NCBI GenBank assembly: GCA_022559845.1
Contig: CM040123.1
Location: forward strand, 313,639,933-313,703,932
Source: Amorphophallus konjac
Taxonomy: Eukaryota; Streptophyta; Magnoliopsida; Alismatales; Araceae
DNA length: 64,000 nucleotides
Reading direction: 5' to 3'
The number at the start of each line of letters is the position of its first letter. Position 1 is the first letter of the stretch. Of this stretch, positions 43,961 to 54,110 are shown piece after piece. A model generated the notes under the pieces. It was not told the origin of the DNA, did no database searches, and was given only the letters and a program-made list of their open reading frames with translations. A program made the translations under genes and the position numbers.

Positions 43961-46930
43961 CTACTTGGTGAGAGAATTGGGATCACCTAGGGGACCAATG
44001 ATGTCGAATGCCCACATGGAGAAAGGCCATGGGGAGGATATTGGATGAAGTGAGGAAGATGGTGAATGGATTTTATCGGCGTGAAGTTGACACTTGACAC
44101 ACCTACGGACATAGACAGCACAATCCTCTTCCATAGTGGGCCAATAAAAGCCTTGCCGAATGATCTTCTTGGCGAGCATCTGACTATTCACGTGGCCACC
44201 GCACACACCCGAGTGCGTCTCCTCTACACATTTCCAAACCTCGTCGTCGCCAAGACATCTTAACAGAATACCAGTAAGGCTCCTCCTATAGAGTAGACCT
44301 CCAACCAAAGTATATTTCTGAGCCACCCTTCTTATGGCTTTCTTGTCCTCTGTGGTGGCCCCTTCAGGATAAGACTGATCTTGGCAGTATTTGACAATTT
44401 CATAGAACCATGGTTTCTCTTCATCAGCCAGTTCTCCTTCGGCCTCTGCCAACATGATTTCCCTCTTCTCAAGGATATCTTCCTGCAGGATCTTCCTTGC
44501 TATCCTGTCTTTGATGTTTACGTAGGAAGCATCATCGATTGCAGGGGCATGAAGTTTGTAGATGGAAATGGACTGAAACCATCTTCCTAGAGGGAACCTT
44601 ATGGATGATGCCAACGAGGCGAGGGCATCGGCGAGAATATTCTGATGACGAGGGACATGAACAAAGATCAGTTTGGCGAACAGTTTGGCAAAGGCAGCAG
44701 TGAGTTCTTGGTATGGCTTGAGTTTGGGATCGCGAGTGCGATATTTAGTGAGCACCTGGCGAAGGATGAGTTGACTATCTCCTACGACTCGCAACTCAGT
44801 GATACGAAAAGAATGAGCGAGTTCTAGGCCAGCTAGAAGGGCTTCATATTCGGCTATATTGTTGGTAACTGGGAATTTGAGCTGGTATGCCAACGGGAAT
44901 GTGAGACCTTCAGGCGACAGGAGGGCGACGCCGATTCCTCTCCCTTGAGAATTCAGAGCTCCATCAAAATATAGTGTCCACATTGGCTCATCTGATTGGT
45001 TGATGGACATTAGTTCCTCATCTGGAAACTCTGATTGGACGGGATCGAACTTGGGAAGAGGATGGTGAGCGAGGTGCTCGGCTATGGCATAGCCTTTAAT
45101 CGCCTTTTGCTGGATGTAGGTGATGTCGAACTGAGAGAGAAAACTTTGCCAGCGTGCTAGCCTATCCGTAAGGACGGCTTTCTCCAGAAGGAATTTGATA
45201 GGATTCATCCGAGCAATCAAGTGGACCTCATGAGCCAAGAAGTAGTGTTTCAATTTCTGCACTACCCAAACGAGGGCAGCACAGGTTTTCTCCATGCCGG
45301 TGTACTTCTGCTCACAGGGATTGAGAAGTTTGGACAAGTAATAGGTTGCCCGTTCCTTGCCTTCTTCATCAGCTTGTGCGAGGACGGTTCCCACGGACTC
45401 ATCCAAGACTGAGACGTAAAGGATCAGAGGTTTTTCTGGTTTGGGTGGAATGAGAACGGGTGGACTAGCCAGATATTCCTTCAACCCTTCAAACGCTTTC
45501 TGACATTTAGAATTCCAGTGGAATTCTACTCCTGGCTTGGTCAACTCGTAGAGAGGTCTACACCTTTGTGAATGTTGGGACACAAACCGACGAATAAACT
45601 GCAACCTCCCGATTAAACCTCGGACTTCCCTCAAATTTTTGGGAGGCGGCATATCCCTGATGGCCTTAGCTTTGTCGGGATCTATCTCGATCCCTCTTTT
45701 ACTCACAATGAACCCCAGCAATTTACCCGACGACACACCAAACACACACTTTTTCGGGTTCATTTTCAATTGGAACTCTCTTGACCTTTGCAAGACCTTA
45801 GCCAAAACTTCTGGATGTTCCATCCTGGTCCTTGATTTCACCAATAAGTCATCCACATACACTTCCAGATATATGTGCATCATGTCATGAAATATGGCCA
45901 TCATCGCTCTTTGGTAAGTAGCTCCAGCATTCTTTAACCCAAACGGCATGACCACGTAACAATATGTTCCCCAAGGGGTAGTGAATGACGTCTTTTCCTG
46001 ATCCTCTTCTGCCAAACGAATTTGATTGTATCCTGAAAATCCATCCATGAAAGAGAGGGTTTCGTAGCCTGCCGTGTTATCAATCAGCACATCAATGTGA
46101 GGCAAGGGAAAATCATCCTTTGGACACGCGCGGTTAAGGTCCCGGAAGTCGATACAAATCCTGACTTTCCCATCTTTCTTCATGACCGGGATAATGTTCG
46201 CCACCCATTGAGGATAAAGGATGACTCTAATGAACCTGGCTTTGTGGAGCTTATCGACCTCTTCCTTCATTTTCAAAGCCATCTGAGGGTGGAAACGTCT
46301 TAACCTTTGTTTTACCGAGATGGACCCTGGTTTTAGGGTTAAACGGTGTTCGACCAAGGTTGAATCCAGACCCGGCATATCCTCGTAGCTCCATGCAAAC
46401 GTGTCCTTATATTCCTTGAGAACCTCAATTAATGCCTCTTCTTCAGAGGGTGGTAGGTTGTCACTTATGAGGATGATCCTAGGGTCTTTCTCAGTTCCCA
46501 AGTTGACTTCTTTGGTGGATTCTTCTACGGCGGTTGACGGCTCGTCGAATCTCCTCATTCCACTAGCGTATGCGCCCGCCGCATCCTCATATTCTTCACC
46601 CTCATCTTCAGTGGGGCATTCTTCATCCGTGATCTCGTAGACTCCATACCCTTCATCAAATGCACAGTCGCCCTCGCATTCTATTTCGGGTAGCTGGATG
46701 GGATTTTCTAACAACTGGGGGACGGCAAGAAGGGCCTGACACCTGGCGGCCAAATCCAGAAGGAATCGATGAGGGATCTGCCTACCCTTGGATTTCTTCC
46801 TAGGTATTACCATTGGCCTATCATTCCTAGATTGACTGACAATATTTACAGAAGAAGAGGAAGACGAAGAGGATGGTGTAGAATGTACAGGAGAAGACCC
46901 CTCAGAGGAGGGGTAGAAAAGGTCGCTCAT
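43961..46930 (-). CDS. Element 3 pol: RT, gypsy RNase H, archaeal-type RNase H, integrase N-part
   Basis: 989 codons from ATG at 46930. RT occupies about residues 205-380 with FMDGFSGYNQI near 294 and YVDD at 358-361. The first RNase H (about 500-590) lacks the normal first Asp string. The second RNase H (about 651-775) keeps all catalytic residues (WTLYFDGA, NNIAEYEALLA, VVGDSQL, ILADALASL). The integrase zinc domain (ETHSGVCGGH .. CVKC) is near 904-947 and its first Asp at 975. The ATG overlaps the gag-pro stop as ATGA. The frame ends at TAG (43963-43961) inside the integrase core. This is the best preserved pol in the window. Confidence 0.92.
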   Translation of the reverse strand: MSDLFYPSSEGSSPVHSTPSSSSSSSSVNIVSQSRNDRPMVIPRKKSKGRQIPHRFLLDLAARCQALLAVPQLLENPIQLPEIECEGDCAFDEGYGVYEITDEECPTEDEGEEYEDAAGAYASGMRRFDEPSTAVEESTKEVNLGTEKDPRIILISDNLPPSEEEALIEVLKEYKDTFAWSYEDMPGLDSTLVEHRLTLKPGSISVKQRLRRFHPQMALKMKEEVDKLHKARFIRVILYPQWVANIIPVMKKDGKVRICIDFRDLNRACPKDDFPLPHIDVLIDNTAGYETLSFMDGFSGYNQIRLAEEDQEKTSFTTPWGTYCYVVMPFGLKNAGATYQRAMMAIFHDMMHIYLEVYVDDLLVKSRTRMEHPEVLAKVLQRSREFQLKMNPKKCVFGVSSGKLLGFIVSKRGIEIDPDKAKAIRDMPPPKNLREVRGLIGRLQFIRRFVSQHSQRCRPLYELTKPGVEFHWNSKCQKAFEGLKEYLASPPVLIPPKPEKPLILYVSVLDESVGTVLAQADEEGKERATYYLSKLLNPCEQKYTGMEKTCAALVWVVQKLKHYFLAHEVHLIARMNPIKFLLEKAVLTDRLARWQSFLSQFDITYIQQKAIKGYAIAEHLAHHPLPKFDPVQSEFPDEELMSINQSDEPMWTLYFDGALNSQGRGIGVALLSPEGLTFPLAYQLKFPVTNNIAEYEALLAGLELAHSFRITELRVVGDSQLILRQVLTKYRTRDPKLKPYQELTAAFAKLFAKLIFVHVPRHQNILADALASLASSIRFPLGRWFQSISIYKLHAPAIDDASYVNIKDRIARKILQEDILEKREIMLAEAEGELADEEKPWFYEIVKYCQDQSYPEGATTEDKKAIRRVAQKYTLVGGLLYRRSLTGILLRCLGDDEVWKCVEETHSGVCGGHVNSQMLAKKIIRQGFYWPTMEEDCAVYVRRCVKCQLHADKIHSPSSSLHPISSPWPFSMWAFDIIGPLGDPNSLTK

Positions 46931-49900
46931 CGGACCTTGGACGGGTGGTCCGCAAGGCGGTACGCACCCGTGGGAGATGTAGGAGGTTTCCTCAACGAAG
47001 ATGTGTTGTTGGGGAGTTTGAAAATTGACGTTTTTTTTTCGTTTCCATTTTTAATGACAAAGCAGTGAAAAGAGATTGGAGGAGAGAGAAAAGGGGTTAT
47101 GGCTAGAGGATTGTGAGGCTCATAGAGCAGATCATGGTTGAAGACCTGGCGCGGGTTGAAAAGCCCGCGCAGGTATGTAAGCAAAGAAGGGGACCTGGGA
47201 AGATCATCAGACAATTGTCTGGCCCAGGAAGAAGATATCAGTAAAGGCTGAGACGAGTGGATGGAGAGGATGGCGGCTAATGAGCCGTCGACGGCAATGT
47301 TGAGGACGGATGAAGATCCGTCGATGACAGAGTCCTTCTGGCGAGGACGAGGATAGTTTGGAACATTGGCAAGAGTGGTAATATTCTCTGGTATTTCAGA
47401 GATCAATGGTGATCCTTCAAGCTGCGGAGACGAGAACATCCTTTCCAGTGCAACGGAAATGTCCCGTATGTCGGACCATTTGTCCCACTCGCATTCCGGA
47501 TCTTTGATCTTGCCTCTTTTGGTGATCCTCGGACATTTTTCAGCCAAATATACAGCATATGATCCCCCATATGCTTCTCGTGGGTGATCTCCCATCTGAA
47601 CCACGGGCCCTCTGTTGAAGTGGTTTGATAGAGTCCACGTGAGGGGCTTCCAATCTGCCTTGAACGGTCCTTTGAAGCCTAGGCCAAACCTGCGGTTCGG
47701 CCTAATTTCCTTTGGCGGTTTGAGCATACCCTGTAACTGTGCGCCCAGACCCTTTCCTTGTTGATAGCCGATGTTCCTCATAATCTCCCAACCTTTGGAG
47801 TGAAAAGGGAGACATGATGTTGCGGTTGCCCTGACCGACTCCTTTGGTGCTAGTGGAATGTGAGATGGATCACGCACGTCCAGCAGTGATAATATGGGCC
47901 GATGAGATGGCCAAACGGAGGGCAGAGAGGTGTTGATAGCATCCACTGTGTGAAGGACCGGTGTACTGACCACTTTAATAATTCTCCCATTGTAAGGAAA
48001 CTTCATGCACTGATGGTTGGTGGAAGGCACAGCGTCCATGGCTTCGATGTAAGGGCGACCCAGTATAGCCTTGAATGTGGGGTCCATGTCGAGGACATGG
48101 AATTCCGTAGAAATTGACATGGGGTCTAGTTCTGCCTTCAGAATAATCATCCCCTGCGGCGGCCTTTTGCTATTGTCATAAGCCGTGACCGTGATCGAGG
48201 AAGGTCTTATTTGTTCCTCGTTGACCCCACACAACTGAAGAGTGCTCATGGAGATCACATTTATGGATGCACCCGTATCCACAAGACACGGGTTTATGGA
48301 TACCCCATTGATTTTTATTGAAATGCACAGTGCATATTTCCGAGCTTCCTTGGGAGCGAGCTCGTAGTTGTGAAACATGATGGCTGGTTGTGTGTCTGTT
48401 GGGGTCAGGACGGTCGAAATCTTCTCCACGGGGAGGTCTTCATTAACCATGACCTTTTGAAGATATTCCATCAAGGCCGCCTGGTGGGATGTGGATCTTT
48501 GAAGTAGCTCCAGGATGGAGATCCGAGCAGGTGTCTTATCCAGGTGTTTCAATAGATCATACTGTGTTCCAGGGATAGCTCTTTCTGGTTGTTCTCCATC
48601 ATCCTTCTCTGGCTGAGATAGCTCAGGATTCTGACTGTTGTGGGGGAAAACCCTGTGGAAGATCCTTCCACTCCGGAGCACCATTGCCTGCGGCTTTTGT
48701 ACCTCTGTGGGGGTAGCAGTGGATCTTAACAGGGGTTTGAGGGGTAGTAGTGGAGGAATGGTTGATGAAGCAGGGGTGATGACGGGAGCAGGGATTCTGA
48801 TGAGGGGTTTGTTAGGTGGTGGCATGGTGGAGGTAGAGGGGATATCGCGCGGATTATGAAGGATAAGGGGTTTGGAAGGTGGAGGTGGAGGTAAGGTTTG
48901 AAACGGGTAAAGGTTTTGAGGTGGATGGTGGGTGATGAGTGGTTTTGAAGGCATTAGTGGTGATGTGGTGGAGAAAGACGGGGTTATGTATGGTTGACGG
49001 ATGATAAGGGGTTTAGAAGGCGTAGGGGTAAATGTGGTAGAGGTGGATGGTAAAGTGGGGGAGTGGGAGAAGGTGAGAGGGTGTGAAGGCGTAGTAGAGA
49101 GTGTCGGTTGATAGGAGGTCGGGGTGCGGATGAGAGGGCGTAATGGTAGTGGAAATGGTGATGGTGATACTGACGCGGGTTGATGAGAGAGAGGTGCTAC
49201 CCGGGCAAGGTGAGGGGGGTGCATGACGATAGGGTTGGAGGTAGAAAGAATGGAGGTACTTTCCTGGTGCCATACCTGCTCTCTCCCGACTTCCGGGAAG
49301 GAGGAGATGGGGTTAACCTGATGATTGGGCTGTTGGTGCTCCGGTAATGGATTCTGGATTATTCCCATGTCGGGTTGTTGTTGTGGGGCCTGTTGAGGCT
49401 GCTGTTGTTGTTGTGGTTGCTGCTGCTGCTGCTGTTGTAACTGCTGCTGTGGCCTCTGAGGAGGTCTCCTAGCCTTGAGAGCCGCGACGTACCGTCTCAT
49501 CTCATCCCAATCTATTTGATGTTCATCATTCATATCATGGATGTAATCTTTGAAATGGAAGCAGTAATCCACTGTGTGTCCCGGCTGCCTGTGGTAGACG
49601 CAGTATTTGGAGGTATCAACATTGGGGGGCCACGCGGGCCTTTCTCTGGGTAGGGCGAGTTGGTTTGATGCCATGAGGGCATTAAAAATATCTGCTAAGG
49701 TTTCTGGCAATGGTGGATAGTAGGCTCTCTTGGGACCGAGCGGCCTCCTTTGTTGCTGTTGGGGACTATAGTTCCTCGGGGGTGGAACTTGGTTGTACTG
49801 AAGCGGTGGTTGTTGTTGCTGAGGTTGTGGTTGTTGTTGCTGGGGTTGGCGTAATGGAGGCATATTATCCTGGGGTAGATTATTTTGGGGTGGAGGACGG

Positions 49901-50361
49901 AGAGAGAAAGGACCCGGTTGAAGGGGAAGTCGGGGCATTTGTGGAGGCCTTGGGTTGACTGCATAGTTGGCATTGTTGACCGCACTGACTTGCTCATTTG
50001 TCACGACCCCTTCTGTGGCTCCGCCCGGGACACCAGCGCCTGTCTTTCTAACCACTTTGGGCTTCGGTGACTCAAACATGTTCATAATGGGGGAGTCTTT
50101 TAACTGGGTTTGGATGTACCGGGCCCTTTCATAGAGTTCCTCCATTGTAGTAAGTTTATTCATGGCCAGGACGTGTCTGAACTGTGGGGTTGCATTAGAC
50201 ACAATCATCTTCACTTGTTCGGGCTCAGAGAGGGTATCCCTTATTCTTTCCGCCAGAGACCTCCATCTATCAGCATATCGGATAAAATCCTCGCCGGGTT
50301 TCATCTTTTCGGCCACTAGGTCGGTAATGGAGAGTGAGGGACCGACCCTATCCCTATATTT
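46927..50361 (-). CDS. Element 3 gag C-part, protease and G-patch
   Basis: Frame open from just after the TAG at 50362; first ATG at 50316, 1129 codons. Order: rest of the gag core (ATPQFRHVLAMNKLTTMEELYERA is split here for length; see residues 42-66), a CHHC knuckle at about 239-252 (CVYHRQPGHTVDYC), Gln-rich and Pro-rich linkers, LRSGRIFHR near 548, retropepsin with LVDTGASINV near 678-687 and ILGRPY at 751, and a G-patch near 842-865 (GWEIMRNIGYQQGKGLG). The stop TGA (46929-46927) overlaps the pol ATG. The CAA/CAG repeats encode the poly-Gln tracts. Confidence 0.9.
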   Translation of the reverse strand, partial: KYRDRVGPSLSITDLVAEKMKPGEDFIRYADRWRSLAERIRDTLSEPEQVKMIVSNATPQFRHVLAMNKLTTMEELYERARYIQTQLKDSPIMNMFESPKPKVVRKTGAGVPGGATEGVVTNEQVSAVNNANYAVNPRPPQMPRLPLQPGPFSLRPPPQNNLPQDNMPPLRQPQQQQPQPQQQQPPLQYNQVPPPRNYSPQQQQRRPLGPKRAYYPPLPETLADIFNALMASNQLALPRERPAWPPNVDTSKYCVYHRQPGHTVDYCFHFKDYIHDMNDEHQIDWDEMRRYVAALKARRPPQRPQQQLQQQQQQQPQQQQQPQQAPQQQPDMGIIQNPLPEHQQPNHQVNPISSFPEVGREQVWHQESTSILSTSNPIVMHPPHLARVAPLSHQPASVSPSPFPLPLRPLIRTPTSYQPTLSTTPSHPLTFSHSPTLPSTSTTFTPTPSKPLIIRQPYITPSFSTTSPLMPSKPLITHHPPQNLYPFQTLPPPPPSKPLILHNPRDIPSTSTMPPPNKPLIRIPAPVITPASSTIPPLLPLKPLLRSTATPTEVQKPQAMVLRSGRIFHRVFPHNSQNPELSQPEKDDGEQPERAIPGTQYDLLKHLDKTPARISILELLQRSTSHQAALMEYLQKVMVNEDLPVEKISTVLTPTDTQPAIMFHNYELAPKEARKYALCISIKINGVSINPCLVDTGASINVISMSTLQLCGVNEEQIRPSSITVTAYDNSKRPPQGMIILKAELDPMSISTEFHVLDMDPTFKAILGRPYIEAMDAVPSTNHQCMKFPYNGRIIKVVSTPVLHTVDAINTSLPSVWPSHRPILSLLDVRDPSHIPLAPKESVRATATSCLPFHSKGWEIMRNIGYQQGKGLGAQLQGMLKPPKEIRPNRRFGLGFKGPFKADWKPLTWTLSNHFNRGPVVQMGDHPREAYGGSYAVYLAEKCPRITKRGKIKDPECEWDKWSDIRDISVALERMFSSPQLEGSPLISEIPENITTLANVPNYPRPRQKDSVIDGSSSVLNIAVDGSLAAILSIHSSQPLLISSSWARQLSDDLPRSPSLLTYLRGLFNPRQVFNHDLLYEPHNPLAITPFLSPPISFHCFVIKNGNEKKTSIFKLPNNTSSLRKPPTSPTGAYRLADHPSKVR

Positions 50362-51273
50362 CTACAAGAACCTTCTCTGGACTATTTCAAAATTCTCGGC
50401 CTCGCGGGGCTCCAGAGAATAGAACCACTCAAGCGCGGGACCATCCAATGATCTCCGAAAGAGGTATGCCAGGGACCTCTGATCGTTTTGCCAGTAAGAG
50501 GACTCATACATGAAATCCTTGAGATGAATGAAGGGGTTGCCGGTACCATTGTATCTGCGGTACGTGGGCATTTCGGAGGGAGGAAGATGAATGACGGGAA
50601 GGATTGGCAAAGCAACCTCCGGGATGGCTTTCACGTCCACCATTCTTCTCAGATTTTGAAACTGCTCGTCCATGCGGTTGAACCTATTGAGGAGCGATTG
50701 GGCGAGCTCCTCTGGAGGTGAAGGTGGCACTTGCCACTGGGGGAGAAACTGTCTCCCGGAGACTTGAGGGGGAAACCCCGAATGAGAGGGAGCTGTCGGA
50801 CCACCGACAGTTGGCCCTGGCTGAAGCGGTGTGTGGGGAACAACGGGAGTTTGAGATTGTGATGGGAACTGGAATGAGGGTGGTTGTTGGCTCGCTTGTC
50901 CTTGAAGCGAGGGAGACTGGATGGCTTGCGCCAATGAGGGAGATGGAATGGCCTGCACGGACTCTTGGAGAGGTGCGATGGCCGGAGTTGATTCCTGGGG
51001 CGTGGGGGAAACAGATTTCCCTTTTAGAATGGCCTGGAAGGCCCGGAGCTGTTCAGAGGTAAGCTCCGTGTTGGCGAGGACGCCCAGTAAGGAAGTGATA
51101 TCCTGTGGCGGGGACGTGTCCCCGGCAATAACCTGCACCTCATGCGAGGGGTCATGAGAAGGACCCGAGTCCATAGCATGGACTCGCGGGTCGGCTGTCA
51201 AACCACGGCTAGGGTGGTTCTCCTCAAAAGACTCGTGAGACATGCTCACAGTTTTCCCAGAACGCAAAAACAT
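50362..51273 (-). CDS. Element 3 gag N-part, ends at in-frame TAG
   Basis: 303 codons from ATG at 51273, beginning with the LRSGKT motif shared with element 1. A low-complexity Pro/Gln region precedes the gag core (IHLPPSEMPTYRRYNG, LKDFMYESSYWQ, GPALEWFYSLEP). TAG at 50364-50362 falls where element 1 has Gln (FLQKY), so it is a C-to-T change of CAG. The frame reopens at once, so one stop separates this from the rest of gag-pro. It may be a simple mutation in this copy. Confidence 0.9.
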   Translation of the reverse strand: MFLRSGKTVSMSHESFEENHPSRGLTADPRVHAMDSGPSHDPSHEVQVIAGDTSPPQDITSLLGVLANTELTSEQLRAFQAILKGKSVSPTPQESTPAIAPLQESVQAIPSPSLAQAIQSPSLQGQASQQPPSFQFPSQSQTPVVPHTPLQPGPTVGGPTAPSHSGFPPQVSGRQFLPQWQVPPSPPEELAQSLLNRFNRMDEQFQNLRRMVDVKAIPEVALPILPVIHLPPSEMPTYRRYNGTGNPFIHLKDFMYESSYWQNDQRSLAYLFRRSLDGPALEWFYSLEPREAENFEIVQRRFL

Positions 51274-51843
51274 ACACTAGCAAGTAGGTAGCAGAGATTA
51301 TCAAACAAGTGGATGCCTTTACGCCCTTTTTTGTGTTTTGATTTTGATGATTTTTTTTGTATTTTTAGTGAGATCCAAAGTTCACGCAAAATGGGGACCC
51401 TAGTTTGTTTTTGTTTCACCGCCGTGTCAGCTAGGGTCTCTCGTCTCACCACGAATGAAATGACTAACTCCGGGGAACTTCAATGGTACAACCAGCCCAG
51501 TGAACGAAGAGGAGATTCTTCGATGTCGGGGACTTACGGAGGTCCCAGTGTAGGAGATTCTAGTCCGTTGAGAGGAATTCCCAAACGGAGAGTCCTTCCT
51601 TCACCGGGAAAGGGTGATCCTCAAAAAATGAAAAAAAGATAGAAAAGAGGAATGGATGTATGCAATGGAATGCCGACAGATATATGGAGTGGGAAAACAA
51701 CAGAAATAACAGACATACAATAAACAAAGAACCAATCAACTGACAGTGCTGCCGTGAGCACAACGGGGGCGCGCGCGGGCGCGAAGGTGGAGAGGCACGG
51801 GTGGTGCCGAACTTGCAAGGGTAGCCGAAAGGAAGCAGTAGAC
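51274..51843 (-). other. Element 3 leader
   Basis: Non-coding. It contains the conserved TACAACCAGCCC block near 51487-51498 shared with element 1. It is shorter than the element 1 leader and lacks the hairpin array. Confidence 0.6.
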
Positions 51844-51861
51844 GTCCCACCGTGATCGCCA
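51844..51861 (-). promoter_or_regulatory. Primer-binding site of element 3
   Basis: On the minus strand TGGCGATCACGGTGGGAC, identical to elements 1 and 2, a few bases inside the LTR end. Confidence 0.82.
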
Positions 51862-52055
51862 ATCTGTGAGCGACGTCACGCGGTTCGGGGAAGAGCGGGG
51901 AAGAGGAAGCGGAGAGCGCGCGGGCTCCTTCTTTTTTGTTTGTTTGCTTGTTTTGCTGCAACACAGAGATGATAGAGAAGAGAGAAGGGGCCACCACGGG
52001 AGATTGCTCCGGCGGGGCGAGCGGGACAAGTATAATATAGCAAGATATGGGGTTC

Positions 52056-52535
52056 AAACGGCCATAGCGGGAAGTGACTCGCCGCGACCTCGGGGGGACG
52101 GGAATGGTGCAAAAATTAAATAACAAGAATTGAAACGGCCATTGGGGAAGTGACTCACCGCGGCCTCGAGAATATGAGCAGATAATAAGATGACAGAATA
52201 TGAAGAGAATACAAAGTGCGGGAATTTAAACGGCCATTGGGGAAGTGACTCGCCGCGGCCTCGATGATAGGAGCAGAATATAACAGAATATAAAGAGAAT
52301 ATAAGAACGAAATTTAAACGGCCATTGGGGAAGTGACTCGCCGCGGCCTCGATGATATAAGCAGAATATAACAAAACATAAAGAGATTATAGGAATAGAA
52401 ATTTAAACGGCCATTGGGGAAGTGACTCGCCGCGGCCTCGATGATATAAGCAGAATATAACAAAATATAAAGAGAATATAGGAAACAGAAATTTAAACGG
52501 CCATTGGGGAAGTGACTCGCCGCGGCCTCGATGAC
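52056..52535. repeat. Six ~90 bp tandem units in the transcribed part of the LTR
   Basis: Units begin AAACGGCCATTGGGGAAG at 52056, 52133, 52228, 52316, 52405 and 52495 (spacing 77, 95, 88, 89 and 90). Each contains GTGACTCGCCGCGGCCTCG and an AT-rich spacer. They lie downstream of the TATA box in element sense, so they would be in the RNA leader. Confidence 0.9.
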
Positions 52536-53157
52536 AAGATGTGATCGCCAGGGGCCGAAAGACCCCAAAATAAGAAAGTGATCGCGCCTACCTCAAGAGC
52601 GGGAGATGGCGGGTTGCTTCTTCCTCTCCTTCCGGCCGGCCGACGGAGAGGGCTTTCCTCGGGTACCCTTGCAAAACAACGACAAATAAATGACAAGTGG
52701 ATTAGAAAGATGGAGGTGTAGTATTCAAATCCTTGCGATAAAAATAACGAAATGATGGCAAGACACACACCTGGTTGGTGTTATCTTTTAAACCCCTCTC
52801 GGACTCGAGTAGGAGGAAAACGAGATGATGGATGCAAGAAGTATAAGAGAAGAAGCGCCCTTGTGAAGGGGGATAGAGGATGCAATATGATGAATGTAAA
52901 GAACTATGGAGAAAAAGGGGAAGAAAAGGCTTATTGGATGAGCCGAGGGTGAAATCCGGCGGAGCTCCGGCAGCGTGGGGACGACGTGGAAGCGCGGTGG
53001 ATGAAGACGACCTTCCTCTCGCGAGCGTGAGCACCCGAGAAGCCGGCAGAACCTCCACCTACAAAAGAACCCACGGGTTAGAAAATGACTCCGTAGCCTC
53101 TGGGCTCCGGCAGCCTATCGGATCACTTAGAAGCTCCCCTAGAACTGAGGGGGTGGG

Positions 53158-53172
53158 CCTCTATTTATAGGG
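53158..53172 (-). promoter_or_regulatory. TATA box of the element 3 LTR
   Basis: On the minus strand CCCTATAAATAGAGG, a textbook plant TATA context, directly downstream of the palindrome series. Confidence 0.8.
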
Positions 53173-53193
53173 CTCCGGAGGGTGGAGGCGTCC

Positions 53194-53708
53194 AGGACCC
53201 TGGACACCTCCATCAGGGCCAAAAGAATATTTTATTCTATTTTTATATATTTTTTTGGAATACTTTTGTGGGGGCGTCCAGGGTCCCGGACGCCTCTAAC
53301 AGGTCCACCGAATACTGCTAACGGCCGCACGCGGTTTGGCACAACGCGTGGTTTTGTGAGCGGCGCCTCGTGATTCAGAAATGGGCGCGTCCAGCTGACC
53401 GGACGTCTCTATATTTTGGATTTTTTCACACACGACAAACCATCATTCGGTGGCCGGTGCCCGTGAGGGTTTTGATGGAGGCGTCCAAGGGTCTGGACGC
53501 CTCCAAAATTATATTATTTTTTTATTTTTCTTTTGTCTTTTATACCAGGGCTGACATTTTTAATTTTTTTATTTATTTTTATGGAGGCGTCCAGGGTCCT
53601 GGACGCCTCCATTAATTTATATATTTTTTATTTAGTTTAAGCCCTGAGAAAATAAATAAAATAAATTAAAAATATGGGGGCGTCCAGGGACCTGGACGCC
53701 CCCATTAA
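53194..53708. repeat. Six GGCGTCC/GGACGCC palindromes in the LTR U3
   Basis: Inverted repeats lie near 53194, 53273, 53388, 53478, 53581 and 53674. Those at 53581-53612 and 53674-53705 have perfect 15-nt arms around a 2-nt centre (for example ATGGAGGCGTCCAGG and its complement). They sit just upstream of the TATA box. Intervening sequence is AT-rich and not repeated. Confidence 0.92.
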
Positions 53709-53964
53709 GACCCACCCGGGTCCTTAGATCAGGCGTCGGCGGGCGCCCGGAAGACACCCTTCTTAGTTCTGGAACCTTTTGATGCGTCTGACTGGTGTTG
53801 ATGCCGTCCGAATGCCGTGACGAGACGATTCCGGATGCCGAAAAGGGCGGAAGAAGACTCAAGAAAAGGAAATACTCAAGTGATTCGAAATGCGTAAGCC
53901 GTCGCGGGGCGTCGTATAGTAATATGAGACTTTCTCAGGAGACGTCAGGAATGGCGTGTCTACA

Positions 53965-54068
53965 GGCAGTACAGTTTTCCCGCGGGACGTCATGAGCCCG
54001 GTCGTATGCATGCCTAAAAGAGAATTAAGATTTGATGATATGACACAAAGCCCCGGCGCAACAGACCA
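53965..54068 (+). other. Scrap of a plus-strand Tat-type element
   Basis: The sequence GTCGTATGCATGCC and the later CAAAGCCCCGGCGCAACAGAC match 36100-36165 of element 2 in the same orientation. It lies between the end of the element 3 LTR and element 4, so element 3 probably inserted into an older Tat copy now mostly lost. The right limit is uncertain, between about 54068 and 54110. Confidence 0.6.
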
Positions 54069-54110
54069 AATCCAGATCCGAGAAATGTCCGAAAAACCTG
54101 GGACATTACA

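Larger units (their letters stand above)
39985..53964 (-). mobile_element. Element 3: Tat-like element with near-open gag-pol, left part lost
   Basis: The 5' LTR (51865-53964), primer site, leader, gag, protease/G-patch, RT, two RNase H domains and integrase run leftward to 43151. The antisense PMD gene remnant follows. At 39985 the PMD exon is broken by the 38070-39984 LTR, and no left LTR or DUF7745 gene is found. Gag-pol has only two visible stops, one in gag (50364-50362) and one in integrase (43963-43961). It is a separate subfamily from element 1, with a different, longer LTR. Confidence 0.9.
51865..53964 (-). repeat. Element 3, 5' LTR
   Basis: 2100 bp, TGTGAGCG..GTGTCTACA on the plus strand. 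In element sense, U3 carries six GGCGTCCAGG palindromes, then a TATA box (CCCTATAAATAGAGG, 53172-53158), then R/U5 with the GGCCGGCC core (52633-52642). Six ~90 bp tandem repeats lie near the 3' end. No second copy of this LTR is in the window, so no age estimate is possible. Confidence 0.88.
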
